Source: Leptidea sinapis
Lineage: Eukaryota; Arthropoda; Insecta; Lepidoptera; Pieridae
Length of the DNA stretch: 64,000 bases
Direction of reading: 5' to 3'
Assembly: GCF_905404315.1 (NCBI RefSeq)
Contig: NC_066283.1
Coordinates: forward strand, 9,300,001 to 9,364,000
The position numbers and the translations under genes were made by a program. Every line of letters starts with the position of its first letter. Within the stretch, counting starts at the first letter, position 1. Shown piece after piece: positions 47,801 to 62,400 of this stretch. Under the pieces are notes generated by a model. The model did not search any database, was not told where the DNA came from, and saw only the letters and a program-made list of their open reading frames with translations.

Positions 47801-50800
47801 ATGGGTATCGTAACCCAGGTTCTCGAGGTTGCTGAGAAAAATTTTGTGATCATTTTTCAAATCAAAGATGGCCGCCGCACAAAATTATGATTTCAGCAAT
47901 ATGGATATCGTGTCCGAGGTTCTCGAGGGTGAAGAAAACAATTTTGGGATCATTTTTAAATCCCAGATGGCCGCCGCTCAAAAGTATGATGACTAGATTT
48001 TGGGTATCGTATCAGAGGTTCTCGAGGGTGCTGAGAACGATTTTGTGATCATTATTCAAATCCTAGATTGCCGCCGCACAAAATTATGATTTCAGCAATA
48101 TGGATATCGTACCCGAGGTTCTCGAGGGTGCAGAGAAAGATTTTGTGGACAGTTTTCAAATCCAAGATGGCCGCCGCACAAAATTATGATTTCTGCAATA
48201 TGGATATCGTACCCGAGGTTCTCGAAGGTGCAAAGAACGATTTTGTGATCATTTTTCAAATCCAAGATGGCCGCCGCTCAAAAGTATGATAACTACATTA
48301 TGGGTATCGTACCAGAGGTTCTCGAGGGTGCTGAGAACGATTTTGTGACCATTTTTCAAATCCAAGATGGCCGTTGCACAAAAATATGTATTAAGCAATA
48401 TGGATATCGTGTCCGAGGTTCTCGAGGGTGAAAAAAACAATTTTGGGATCATTTTTAAATTCGAGATGGCCGCCGCTCAAAAGTATGATGACTAGATTAT
48501 GGGTATCGTATCAGAGGTTCTCGAGGGTGCTGAGAACGATTTTGTGATCATTATTCAAATCCTAGATTGCCGCCGCACAAAATTATGATTTCAGCAATAT
48601 GGATATCGTACCCGAGGTTCTCGAGGGTGCAGAGAAAGATTTTGTGGACAGTTTTCAAATCCAAGATGGCCGCCGCTCAATAGTATGATAACTACATTAT
48701 GGGTATCTTATCCCAGGTTCTCGAGGGTGCTGATAACGATTTTGTGATCATTTTTCTAATCCAAGATGGCCGCCGCACAAAATTATGATAACTACATTAT
48801 GGGTATCGCATCCGAGGTTCTCGAGTGTGCAGAAAACAATTTTGGGATCATTTTTAAATCCAAGATGGCCGCCGCTCAAAAGTATGATAACTACATTATA
48901 GATATCGTATCAGAGGTTCTCGAGGGTGCTGAGAACGATTCTGTGATCAGTTTTCAAATCCAAGATGGCTGCCGCACAAAAATATGATTATAGCAATATG
49001 GATATCGTACCCGAGGTTCTCGAGGGTGCAGAGAACGATTTGGTGATTATTTTTCAAATCCAAGATGGCCGCCGCACAAAATTATGATTTCAGCAATGTG
49101 GATATCGTACCCGAGATTCTCGAAGGTGCAGAGAAAGATTTTGTGGTCAGTTTTCAAATCCATGATGGCTATCGCTCAAAAGTATGATAACTATATTATG
49201 GGTATCGTAACCCAGGTTCTCGAGGTTGCTGAGAAAAATTTTGTGATCATTTTTCAAATCCAAGATGGCCGCCGCACAAAATTATGATTTCAGCAGTATG
49301 GATATCGTACCCGAGGTTTTCGAGGGTGCAGAGAACGATTTTGTGATCATTTTTCAAATCCAAGATGGCCGCCGCTCAAAAGTATGATAACTACATTATG
49401 GGTATCGTATCAGAGGTTCCCGAGGGTGCTGAGAACGATTTTATGATCATTTTTCAAAACCAAGATGGCCGCCGCACAAAATTATGATTTCAGCAATATG
49501 GATATCGTACCCTAGGTTCTCGAGGGTGCAGAGAAAGATTTTGTGGACAGTTTTCAAATCCAAGATGGCCGCCGCTCAAAAGTATGATAACTACATTATG
49601 GGTATCGTATCCCAGGTTCTCGAGGGTGCTGAGAACGAGTTTGTGATCATTTTTCCAATCCAAGATGGCCGCCGCTCAAAAGTATGATAACTACATTATG
49701 GGTATTGTAACCCAGGTTCTCGAGGGTGCTGAGAACAATTTTGTGATCATTTTTCATATCCAAGATGGCCGCCGCACAAAATTATGATTTCCGCAATATG
49801 GATATCGTACCCGAGGTTCTCGAGGGTGCAGAGAAAGATTTTGTGGTCATTTTTCAAATCCAAGATGGCCGCCGCACAAAATTATATTTTCACCAATGTG
49901 GATATCGTGTCCGAGGTTCTCGAAGGTGCGGAAAACAATTTTGGGATCATTTTTAAATCTGAGATGGCCGCCGCTCAATAGAATGAAAACTAGATTATGG
50001 GAATCGTATCCTAGGTTCTCGAGGGTGCAGAGAAAGATTTTGTGGTCATTTTCCAAATCCTAGATTGCCGCCGCACAAAATTATGATTTCAGCAATATTG
50101 ATATCGTACCCGAGGTTCTCGAGGGTGCAGAGAAAGATTTTGTGATCATTTTTCAAATCCAAGATGGCCGCCGCACAAAATTATATTTTCACTAATGTGG
50201 ATATCGTGTCCGAGGTTCTCGAAGGTGCAGAAAACTATTTTGGGATCATTTTTAAATCGGAGATGGTCGCCGCTCAAAAGAATGATAACTAGATTATGGG
50301 AATCGTATCCTAGGTTCTCGAGGGTGCAGAGAAAGATTTGGTGATCATTTTTCAAATCCAAGATGGCTGCCGCACAAAATTATGATTTCAGCAATATGGA
50401 TATCGTATCCTAGGTTCTCGAGAGTGCAGAAAACAATTTTGGGATCATTTTCAAATCCAAGATGGCCGCCGCTCAAAAGTATGATAACTACATTATGGGT
50501 ATCGTATCCCAGGTTCTCGAGGGTGCTGAGAACAATTTTGGGATCATTTTCAAATCCAAGATGGCCGCGGCTCAAAAGTATGATAACTACATTATGGGTA
50601 TCGTATCCCAGGTTCTCGAGGGTGCTGAGAACGATTTTGTGGTCATTTTTCCAATCCAAGATGGCCGCCGCTCAAAAGTATGATAACTACATTATGGGTA
50701 TCGTATCCCAGGTTCTCGAGGGTGCTGAGAACAATTTTGTGATAATTTTTCAAATCCAAGATGGCCGCCGCACAAAAATATGTATTCAGCAATATGGATA

Positions 50801-51284
50801 TCGTGTCCGAGGTTCTCGAGGGTGAACAAATCAATTTTGGGATCATTTTTAAATCCGAGATGGCCGCCGCTCAAAAGTATGATAACTACATTATGGGTAT
50901 CGTATCCCAGGTTCTCGAGGCTGCTGAGAACGATTTTGTGATCATTTTTCCAATCCAAGATGGCCGCCGCTCTAAAGTATGATAACTACATTATGGGTAT
51001 CGTAACCCAGGTTCTCGAGGGTGCTGAGAACAATTTTGTGATAATTTTTCAAATCCAAGATGGCCGCCGCACAAAATTATGATTTCAGCAATATGGATAT
51101 CGTACCCGAGATTCTCGAAGGTGCAGAGAAAGATTTGGTGGTCAGTTTTCAAATCCAAGATGGCTACCGCTCAAAAGTATGATAACTATATTATGGGTAT
51201 CGTAATCCAGGTTCTCGAGGGTGCTGAGAACAATTTTGTGATCATTATTCAAATCCTAGATTGCCGCCGCACAAAATTATGATT
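44880..51284. repeat. 6.2-kb superrepeat, copy C (dispersed within the array)
   Basis: Matches copy B at a constant offset of 22,643, dropping to 22,642 after a single-base loss near 46107 (ATGGTATCG instead of ATGGGTATCG). Its last 200 bases match the end of copy A (22150-22353, offset 28,929). More than 6 kb is therefore shared with a block 16 kb away, with unrelated-order monomers between. Confidence 0.87.
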
Positions 51285-51341
51285 TCAGCAATATGGATAT
51301 CGTACCCGAGGTTCTCGAGGGTGCAGAGAAAGATTTTGTGG

Positions 51342-53170
51342 ACAGTTTTCAAATCCAAGATGGCTGCCGCACAAAATTATGATTTCAGCAATATGGATAT
51401 CGTATCCTAGGTTCTCGAGAGTGCAGAAAACAATTTTGGGATCATTTTCAAATCCAAGATGGCCGCCGCTCAAAAGTTTGATAACTACATTATGGGTATC
51501 GTATCCCAGGTTCTCGAGGGTGCTGAGAACGATTCTGTGATCAGTTTTCAAATCCAAGATGGCCGCCGCACAAAATTATGATTTTAGCAATATGGATATC
51601 GTACCCGAGGTTCTCGAGGGTGCAGAGAACGCTTTGGTGATTATTTTTCAAATCCAAGATGGCCGCCGCCAAAAATTATGATTTCAGCAATATGGATATC
51701 GTACCCGAGATTCTAGAAGGTGCAGAGAAAGATTTTGTGGTCAGTTTTCAAATCCAAGATGACTACCGCTCAAAAGTATGATAACTATATTATGGGTATC
51801 GTAACCCAGGTTCTCGAGGGTGCTGAGAACAATTTTGTGATCATTTTTCAAATCCAAGATGGCCGCCGCACAAAATTATGATTTCAGCAGTATGGATATC
51901 GTACCCGAGGTTCTCGAGGGTGCAGACATCGATTTTGTGATCATTTTTCAAATCCAAGATGGCCGCCGCCCAAAATTATGATTTCAGCAATATGGATATC
52001 GTACCCGAGATTCTAGAAGGTGCAGAGAAAGATTTTGTGGTCAGTTTTCAAATCCAAGATGACTACCGCTCAAAAGTATGATAACTAGATTATGGGAATC
52101 GTATCCTAGGTCCTAGAGGGTGCAGAGAAAGATTTGGTGATCATTTTTCAAATCCAAGATGGCTGCCGCACAAAATTATGATTTCAGCAATATGGATATC
52201 GTATCCTAGGTTCTCGAGAGTGCAGAAAACAATTTTGGGATCATTTTCAAATCCAAGATGGCCGCCGCTCAAAAGTTTGATAACTACATTATGGGTATCG
52301 TATCCCAGGTTCTCGAGGGTGCTGAGAACGATTCTGTGATCAGTTTTCAAATCCAAGATGGCCGCCGCACAAAATTATGATTTTAGCAATATGGATATCG
52401 TACCCGAGGTTCTCGAGGGTGCAGAGAACGCTTTGGTGATTATTTTTCAAATCCAAGATGGCCGCCGCCCAAAATTATGATTTCAGCAATATGGATATCG
52501 TACCCGAGATTCTAGAAGGTGCAGAGAAAGATTTTGTGGTCAGTTTTCAAATCCAAGATGACTACCGCTCAAAAGTATGATAACTATATTATGGGTATCG
52601 TAACCCAGGTTCTCGAGGGTGCTGAGAACAATTTTGTGATCATTTTTCAAATCCAAGATGGCCGCCGCACAAAATTATGATTTCAGCAGTATGGATATCG
52701 TATCCTAGGTTCTCGAGAGTGCAGAAAACAATTTTGGGATCATTTTCAAATCCAAGATGGCCGCCGCTCAAAAGTTTGATAACTACATTATGGGTATCGT
52801 ATCCCAGGTTCTCGAGGGTGCTGAGAACGATTCTGTGATCAGTTTTCAAATCCAAGATGGCCGCCGCACAAAATTATGATTTTAGCAATATGGATATCGT
52901 ACCCGAGGTTCTCGAGGGTGCAGAGAACGCTTTGGTGATTATTTTTCAAATCCAAGATGGCCGCCGCCCAAAATTATGATTTCAGCAATATGGATATCGT
53001 ACCCGAGATTCTAGAAGGTGCAGAGAAAGATTTTGTGGTCAGTTTTCTAATCCAAGATGACTACCGCTCAAAAGTATGATAACTATATTATGGGTATCGT
53101 AACCCAGGTTCTCGAGGGTGCTGAGAACAATTTTGTGATCATTTTTCAAATCCAAGATGGCCGCCGCACA
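51342..53170. repeat. Nested 799-bp and 499-bp tandem duplications
   Basis: The marker CGTATCCTAGGTTCTCGAGAG occurs at 51401, 52200 and 52699, that is, offsets of 799 and 499. The region is built from monomers of the 4.8-kb family (compare 37972 and 42859) and includes repeated CCGAGATTCTAGAAGG and GATGACTACCGCTC variants. Confidence 0.83.
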
Positions 53171-53639
53171 AAATTATGATTTCAGCAGTATGGATATCGT
53201 ACCCGAGGTTCTCGAGGGTGCAGACATCGATTTTGTGATCATTTTTCAAATCCAAGATGGCCGCCGCTCAAAAGTATGATAACTACATTATGGGTATCGT
53301 ATCAGAGGTTCTCGAGCGTGCTGAGAACGATTTTGTGATCATTTTTCTAATCCAAGATGGCCGCCGCACAAAATTATAATTTCAGCAATATGGATATCGT
53401 ACCCGAGGTTCTCGAGGGTGCTGAGAACGATTTGGTGATTATTTTTCAAATCCAAGATGGCCGCCGCAAAAAAATTATGATTTCAGCAATATGGATATCG
53501 TACCCGAGATTCTCGAAGGTGCAGAGAAAGATTTTGTGGTAAGTTTTCAAATCCAAGATGGCTACCGCTCAAAAGTATGATAACTTTATTATGGGTATCG
53601 TAACCCAGGTTCTCGAGGGTGCTGAGAACAATTTTGTGA

Positions 53640-55890
53640 TCATTTTTCAAATCCAAGATGGCCGCCGCACAAAATTATGATTTCAGCAGTATGGATATCG
53701 TACCCGAGGTTCTCGAGAGTGCAGAAAACAATTTTGGGATCATTTTCAAATCCAAGATGGCTACCGCTCAAAAGTATGATAACTTTATTATGGGTATCGT
53801 AACCCAGGTTCTCGAGGGTGCTGAGAACGATTTTGTGATCATTATTCAAATCCTAGATTGCCGCCGCACAAAATTATGATTTCAGCAATATGGATATCGT
53901 ACCCGAGGTTCTCGAGGGTGCAGAGAAAGATTTTGTGATCAGTTTTCAAATCCAAGATGGCCGCCGCTCAAAAGAATGATAACTACATTATGGGTATCGT
54001 AACCCAGGTTCTCGAGGGTGCTGAGAACAATTTTGTGATCATTATTCAAATCCTAGATTGCCGCCGCACAAAATTATGATTTCAGCAATATGGATATCGT
54101 ACCCGAGGTTCTCGAGGGTGCAGAGAAAGATTTTGTGGACAGTTTTCAAATCCAAGATGGCCGCCGCACAAAATTATGATTTCAGCAATATGGATATCGT
54201 ACCCGAGGTTCTCGAGGGTGCTGAGAACGATTTTGTGACCATTTTTCAAATCCAAGATGGCCGTTGCACAAAATTATGATTTCAGCAATATGAATATCGT
54301 ACCCGAGGTTCTCCAGGGTGCAGAGAACGATTTTGTGATAATTTTTCAAATCCAAGATGGCTGCCGCACAAAAATATGTATTCAGCAATATGGATATCGT
54401 GTCCGAGGTTCTCGAGGGTGAAGAAAACAATTTTGGGATCATTTTTAAATCCCAGATGGTCGCCGCTCAAAAGTATGATGACTAGATTTTGGGTATCGTA
54501 TCAGAGGTTCTCGAGGGTGCTGAGAACGATTTTGTGATCATTATTCAAATCCTAGATTGCCGCCGCACAAAATTATGATTTCAGCAATATGGATATCGTA
54601 CCCGAGGTTCTCGAGGGTGCAGAGAAAGATTTTGTGGACAGTTTTCAAATCCAAGATGGCCGCCGCACAAAATTATGATTTCAGCAATATGGATATCGTA
54701 CCCGAGGTTCTCGAAGGTGCAAAGAACGATTTTGTGATCATTTTTCAAATCCAAGATGGCCGCCGCTCAAAAGTATGATAACTACATTATGGGTATCGTA
54801 CCAGAGGTTCTCGAGGGTGCTGAGAACGATTTTGTGACCATTTTTCAAATCCAAGATGGCCGTTGCACAAAAATATGTATTAAGCAATATGGATATGGTG
54901 TCCGAGGTTCTCGAGGGTGAAAAAAACAATTTTGGGATCATTTTTAAATCCGCGATGGCCGCCGCTCAAAAGTATGATGACTAGATTATGGGTATCGTAT
55001 CAGAGGTTCTCGAGGGTGCTGAGAACGATTTTGTGATCATTATTCAAATCCTAGATTGCCGCCGCACAAAATTATGATTTCAGCAATATGGATATCGTAC
55101 CCGAGGTTCTCGAGGGTGCAGAGAAAGATTTTGTGGACAGTTTTCAAATCCAAGATGGCCGCCGCTCAATAGTATGATAACTACATTATGGGTATCTTAT
55201 CCCAGGTTCTCGAGGGTGCTGATAACGATTTTGTGATCATTTTTCTAATCCAAGATGGCCGCCGCACAAAATTATGATAACTACATTATGGGTATCGCAT
55301 CCGAGGTTCTCGAGAGTGCAGAAAACAATTTTGGGATCATTTTTAAATCCAAGATGGCCGCCGCTCAAAAGTATGATAACTACATTATGGATATCGTATC
55401 AAAGGTTCTCGAGGGTGCTGAGAACGATTCTGTGATCAGTTTTCAAATCCAAGATGGCCGCCGCACAAAAATATGATTATAGCAATATGGATATCGTACC
55501 CGAGGTTCTCGAGGGTGCAGAGAACGATTTGGTGATTATTTTTCAAATCCAAGATGGCCGCCGCACAAAATTATGATTTCAGCAATGTGGATATCGTACC
55601 CGAGATTCTCGAAGGTGCAGAGAAAGATTTTGTGGTCAGTTTTCAAATCCATGATGGCTACCGCTCAAAAGTATGATAACTATATTATGGGTATCGTAAC
55701 CCAGGTTCTCGAGGTTGCTGAGAAAAATTTTGTGATCATTTTTCAAATCAAAGATGGCCGCCGCACAAAATTATGATTTCAGCAATATGGATATCGTGTC
55801 CGAGGTTCTCGAGGGTGAAGAAAACAATTTTGGGATCATTTTTAAATCCCAGATGGCCGCCGCTCAAAAGTATGATGACTAGATTTTGGG
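53640..55890. repeat. 6.2-kb superrepeat, shortened copy D
   Basis: Matches copy C at offset 9083 (44557/53640, 45655/54738), then at 7886 (47369/55255, 47687/55573). About 1197 bp, or twelve monomers, is therefore absent here. It ends near a hybrid monomer at about 55980. Confidence 0.83.
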
Positions 55891-56450
55891 TATCGTATCA
55901 GAGGTTCCCGAGGGTGCTGAGAACGATTTTATGATCATTTTTCAAATCCAAGATGGCCGCCGCACAAAATTATGATTTCAGCAATATGGATATGGTGTCC
56001 GAGGTTCTCGAGGGTGAAAAAAACAATTTTGGGATCATTTTTAAATTCGAGATGGCCGCCGCTCAAAAGTATGATGACTAGATTATGGGTATCGTATCAG
56101 AGGTTCTCGAGGGTGCTGAGAACGATTTTGTGATCATTATTCAAATCCTAGATTGCCGCCGCACAAAATTATGATTTCAGCAATATGGATATCGTACCCG
56201 AGGTTCTCGAGAGTGCAGAAAACAATTTTGGGATCATTTTCAAATCCAAGATGGCCGCCGCTCAAAAGTATGATAACTACATTATGGGTATCGTATCCCA
56301 GGTTCTCGAGGGTGCTGAGAACAATTTTGGGATCATTTTTAAATCCCAGATGGTCGCCGCTCAAAAGTATGATGACTAGATTTTGGGTATCGTATCAGAG
56401 GTTCTCGAGGGTGCTGAGAACGATTTTGTGATCATTATTCAAATCCTAGA

Positions 56451-59400
56451 TTGCCGCCGCACAAAATTATGATTTCAGCAATATGGATATCGTACCCGAG
56501 GTTCTCGAGGGTGCAGAGAAAGATTTTGTGGACAGTTTTCAAATCCAAGATGGCCGCCGCACAAAATTATGATTTCAGCAATATGGATATCGTACCCGAG
56601 GTTTTCGAAGGTGCAAAGAACGATTTTGTGATCATTTTTCAATCCAAGATGGCCGCCGCTCAAAAGTATGATAACTACATTATGGGTATCGTACCAGAGG
56701 TTCTCGAGGGTGCTGAGAACGATTTTGTGACCATTTTTCAAATCCAAGATGGCCGTTGCACAAAAATATGTATTAAGCAATATGGATATGGTGTCCGAGG
56801 TTCTCGAGGGTGAAAAAAACAATTTTGGGATCATTTTTAAATCCGAGATGGCCGCCGCTCAAAAGTATGATGACTAGATTATGGGTATCGTATCAGAGGT
56901 TCTCGAGGGTGCTGAGAACGATTTTGTGATCATTATTCAAATCCTAGATTGCCGCCGCACAAAATTATGATTTCAGCAATATGGATATCGTACCCGAGGT
57001 TCTCGAGGGTGCAGAGAAAGATTTTGTGGACAGTTTTCAAATCCAAGATGGCCGCCGCTCAATAGTATGATAACTACATTATGGGTATCTTATCCCAGGT
57101 TCTCGAGGGTGCTGATAACGATTTTGTGATCATTTTTCTAATCCAAGATGGCCGCCGCACAAAATTATGATAACTACATTATGGGTATCGTATCCGAGGT
57201 TCTCGAGTGTGCAGAAAACAATTTTGGGATCATTTTTAAATACAAGATGGCCGCCGCTCAAAAGTATGATAACTACATTATGGATATCGTATCCGAGGTT
57301 CTCGAGGGTGCTGAGAACGATTCTGTGATCAGTTTTCAAATCCAAGATGGCCGCCGCACAAAAATATGATTATAGCAATATGGATATCGTACCCGAGGTT
57401 CTCGAGGGTGCAGAGAACGATTTGGTGATTATTTTTCAAATCCAAGATGGCCGCCGCACAAAATTATGATTTCAGCAATGTGGATATCGTACCCGAGATT
57501 CTCGAAGGTGCAGAGAAAGATTTTGTGGTCAGTTTTCAAATCCATGATGGCTATCGCTCAAAAGTATGATAACTATATTATGGGTATCGTAACCCAGGTT
57601 CTCGAGGTTGCTGAGAAAAATTTTGTGATCATTTTTCAAATCCAAGATGGCCGCCGCACAAAATTATGATTTCAGCAGTATGGATATCGTACCCGAGGTT
57701 TTCGAGGGTGCAGAGAACGATTTTGTGATCATTTTTCAAATCCAAGATGGCCGCCGCTCAAAAGTATGATAACTACATTATGGGTATCGTATCAGAGGTT
57801 CCCGAGGGTGCTGAGAACGATTTTATGATCATTTTTCAAATCCAAGATGGCCGCCGCACAAAATTATGATTTCAGCAATATGGATATCGTACCCTAGGTT
57901 CTCGAGGGTGCAGAGAAAGATTTTGTGGACAGTTTTCAAATCCAAGATGGCCGCCGCTCAAAAGTATGATAACTACATTATGGGTATCGTATCCCAGGTT
58001 CTCGAGGGTGCTGAGAACGAGTTTGTGATCATTTTTCCAATCCAAGATGGCCACCGCTCAAAAGTATGATAACTACATTATGGGTATTGTAACCCAGGTT
58101 CTCGAGGGTGCTGAGAACAATTTTGTGATCATTTTTCATATCCAAGATGGCCGCCGCACAAAATTATGATTTCCGCAATATGGATATCGTACCCGAGGTT
58201 CTCGAGGGTGCAGAGAAAGATTTTGTGGTCATTTTTCAAATCCAAGATGGCCGCCGCACAAAATTATATTTTCACCAATGTGGATATCGTGTCCGAGGTT
58301 CTCGAAGGTGCGGAAAACAATTTTGGGATCATTTTTAAATCTGAGATGGCCGCCGCTCAATAGAATGAAAACTAGATTATGGGAATCGTATCCTAGGTTC
58401 TCGAGGGTGCAGAGAAAGATTTTGTGGTCATTTTCCAAATCCTAGATTGCCGCCGCACAAAATTATGATTTCAGCAATATGGATATCGTACCCGAGGTTC
58501 TCGAGGGTGCAGAGAAAGATTTTGTGATCATTTTTCAAATCCAAGATGGCCGCCGCACAAAATTATATTTTCACTAATGTGGATATCGTGTCCGAGGTTC
58601 TCGAAGGTGCAGAAAACAATTTTGGGATCATTATTAAATCGGAGATGGTCGCCGCTCAAAAGAATGATAACTAGATTATGGGAATCGTATCCTAGGTTCT
58701 CGAGGGTGCAGAGAAAGATTTGGTGATCATTTTTCAAATCCAAGATGGCTGCCGCACAAAATTATGATTTCAGCAATATGGATATCGTATCCTAGGTTCT
58801 CGAGAGTGCAGAAAACAATTTTGGGATCATTTTCAAATCCAAGATGGCCGCCGCTCAAAAGTATGATAACTACATTATGGGTATCGTATCCCAGGTTCTC
58901 GAGGGTGCTGAGAACAATTTTGGGATCATTTTTAAATCCCAGATGGTCGCCGCTCAAAAGTATGATGACTAGATTTTGGGTATCGTATCAGAGGTTCTCG
59001 AGGGTGCTGAGAACGATTTTGTGATCATTATTCAAATCCTAGATTGCCGCCGCACAAAATTATGATTTCAGCAATATGGATATCGTACCCGAGGTTCTCG
59101 AGGGTGCAGAGAAAGATTTTGTGGACAGTTTTCAAATCCAAGATGGCCGCCGCACAAAATTATGATTTCAGCAATATGGATATCGTACCCGAGGTTTTCG
59201 AAGGTGCAAAGAACGATTTTGTGATTATTTTTCAAATCCAAGATGGCCGCCGCTCAAAAGTATGATAACTACATTATGGGTATCGTACCAGAGGTTCTCG
59301 AGGGTGCTGAGAACGATTTTGTGACCATTTTTCAAATCCAAGATGGCCGTTGCACAAAAATATGTATTAAGCAATATGGATATGGTGTCCGAGGTTCTCG

Positions 59401-62400
59401 AGGGTGAAAAAAACAATTTTGGGATCATTTTTAAATCCGAGATGGCCGCCGCTCAAAAGTATGATGACTAGATTATGGGTATCGTATCAGAGGTTCTCGA
59501 GGGTGCTGAGAACGATTTTGTGATCATTATTCAAATCCTAGATTGCCGCCGCACAAAATTATGATTTCAGCAGTATGGATATCGTACCCGAGGTTTTCGA
59601 GGGTGCAGAGAACGATTTTGTGATCATTTTTCAAATCCAAGATGGCCGCCGCTCAAAATTATGATAACTACATTATGGGTATCGTATCAGAGGTTCCCGA
59701 GGGTGCTGAGAACGATTTTATGATCATTTTTCAAATCCAAGATGGCCGCCGCACAAAATTATGATTTCAGCAATATGGATATCGTACCCTAGGTTCTCGA
59801 GGGTGCAGAGAAAGATTTTGTGGACAGTTTTCAAATCCAAGATGGCCGCCGCTCAAAAGTATGATAACTACATTATGGGTATCGTATCCCAGGTTCTTGA
59901 GGGTGCTGAGAACGAGTTTGTGATCATTTTTCCAATCCAAGATGGCCGCCGCTCAAAAGTATGATAACTACATTATGGGTATTGTAACCCAGGTTCTCGA
60001 GGGTGCTGAGAACAATTTTGTGATCATTTTTCATATCCAAGATGGCCGCCGCACAAAATTATGATTTCCGCAATATGGATATCGTACCCGAGGTTCTCGA
60101 GGGTGCAGAGAAAGATTTTGTGGTCATTTTTCAAATCCAAGATGGCCGCCGCACAAAATTATATTTTCACCAATGTGGATATCGTGTCCGAGGTTCTCGA
60201 AGGTGCGGAAAACAATTTTGGGATCATTTTTAAATCTGAGATGGCCGCCGCTCAATAGAATGAAAACTAGATTATGGGAATCGTATCCTAGGTTCTCGAG
60301 GGTGCAGAGAAAGATTTTGTGGTCATTTTCCAAATCCTAGATTGCCGCCGCACAAAATTATGATTTCAGCAATATGGATATCGTACCCGAGGTTCTCGAG
60401 GGTGCAGAGAAAGATTTTGTGATCATTTTTCAAATCCAAGATGGCCGCCGCACAAAATTATATTTTCACCAATGTGGATATCGTGTCCGAGGTTCTCGAA
60501 GGTGCAGAAAACAATTTTGGGATCATTTTTAAATCGGAGATGGTCGCCGCTCAAAAGAATGATAACTAGATTATGGGAATCGTATCCTAGGTTCTCGAGG
60601 GTGCAGAGAAAGATTTGGTGATCATTTTTCAAATCCAAGATGGCTGCCGCACAAAATTATGATTTCAGCAATATGGATATCGTATCCTAGGTTCTCGAGA
60701 GTGCAGAAAACAATTTTGGGATCATTTTCAAATCCAAGATGGCCGCCGCTCAAAAGTATGATAACTACATTATGGGTATCGTATCCCAGGTTCTCGAGGG
60801 TGCTGAGAACAATTTTGGGATCATTTTTAAATCCCAGATGGCCGCCGCTCAAAAGTATGATGACTAGATTTTGGGTATCGTATCAGAGGTTCTCGAGGGT
60901 GCTGAGAACGATTTTGTGATCATTATTCAAATCCTAGATTGCCGCCGCACAAAATTATGATTTCAGCAATATGGATATCGTACCCGAGGTTCTCGAGGGT
61001 GCAGAGAAAGATTTTGTGGACAGTTTTCAAATCCAAGATGGCCGCCGCACAAAATTATGATTTCAGCAATATGGATATCGTACCCGAGGTTTTCGAAGGT
61101 GCAAAGAACGATTTTGTGATCATTTTTCAAATCCAAGATGGCCGCCGCTCAAAAGTATGATAACTACATTATGGGTATCGTACCAGAGGTTCTCGAGGGT
61201 GCTGAGAACGATTTTGTGACCATTTTTCAAATCCAAGATGGCCGTTGCACAAAAATATGTATTAAGCAATATGGATATGGTGTCCGAGGTTCTCGAGGGT
61301 GAAAAAAACAATTTTGGGATCATTTTTAAATCCGAGATGGCCGCCGCTCAAAAGTATGATGACTAGATTATGGGTATCGTATCAGAGGTTCTCGAGGGTG
61401 CTGAGAACGATTTTGTGATCATTATTCAAATCCTAGATTGCCGCCGCACAAAATTATGATTTCAGCAATATGGATATCGTACCCGAGGTTCTCGAGGGTG
61501 CAGAGAAAGATTTTGTGGACAGTTTTCAAATCCAAGATGGCCGCCGCTCAATAGTATGATAACTACATTATGGGTATCTTATCCCAGGTTCTCGAGGGTG
61601 CTGATAACGATTTTGTGATCATTTTTCTAATCCAAGATGGCCGCCGCACAAAATTATGATAACTACATTATGGGTATCGCATCCGAGGTTCTCGAGTGTG
61701 CAGAAAACAATTTTGGGATCATTTTTAAATACAAGATGGCCGCCGCTCAAAAGTATGATAACTACATTATGGATATCGTATCAGAGGTTCTCGAGGGTGC
61801 TGAGAACGATTCTGTGATCAGTTTTCAAATCCAAGATGGCCGCCGCACAAAAATATGATTATAGCAATATGGATATCGTACCCGAGGTTCTCGAGGGTGC
61901 AGAGAACGATTTGGTGATTATTTTTCAAATCCAAGATGGCCGCCGCACAAAATTATGATTTCAGCAATGTGGATATCGTACCCGAGATTCTCGAAGGTGC
62001 AGAGAAAGATTTTGTGGTCAGTTTTCAAATCCATGATGGCTATCGCTCAAAAGTATGATAACTATATTATGGGTATCGTAACCCAGGTTCTCGAGGTTGC
62101 TGAGAAAAATTTTGTGATCATTTTTCAAATCCAAGATGGCCGCCGCACAAAATTATGATTTCAGCAGTATGGATATCGTACCCGAGGTTTTCGAGGGTGC
62201 AGAGAACGATTTTGTGATCATTTTTCAAATCCAAGATGGCCGCCGCTCAAAAGTATGATAACTACATTATGGGTATCGTATCAGAGGTTCCCGAGGGTGC
62301 TGAGAACGATTTTATGATCATTTTTCAAATCCAAGATGGCCGCCGCACAAAATTATGATTTCAGCAATATGGATATCGTACCCTAGGTTCTCGAGGGTGC

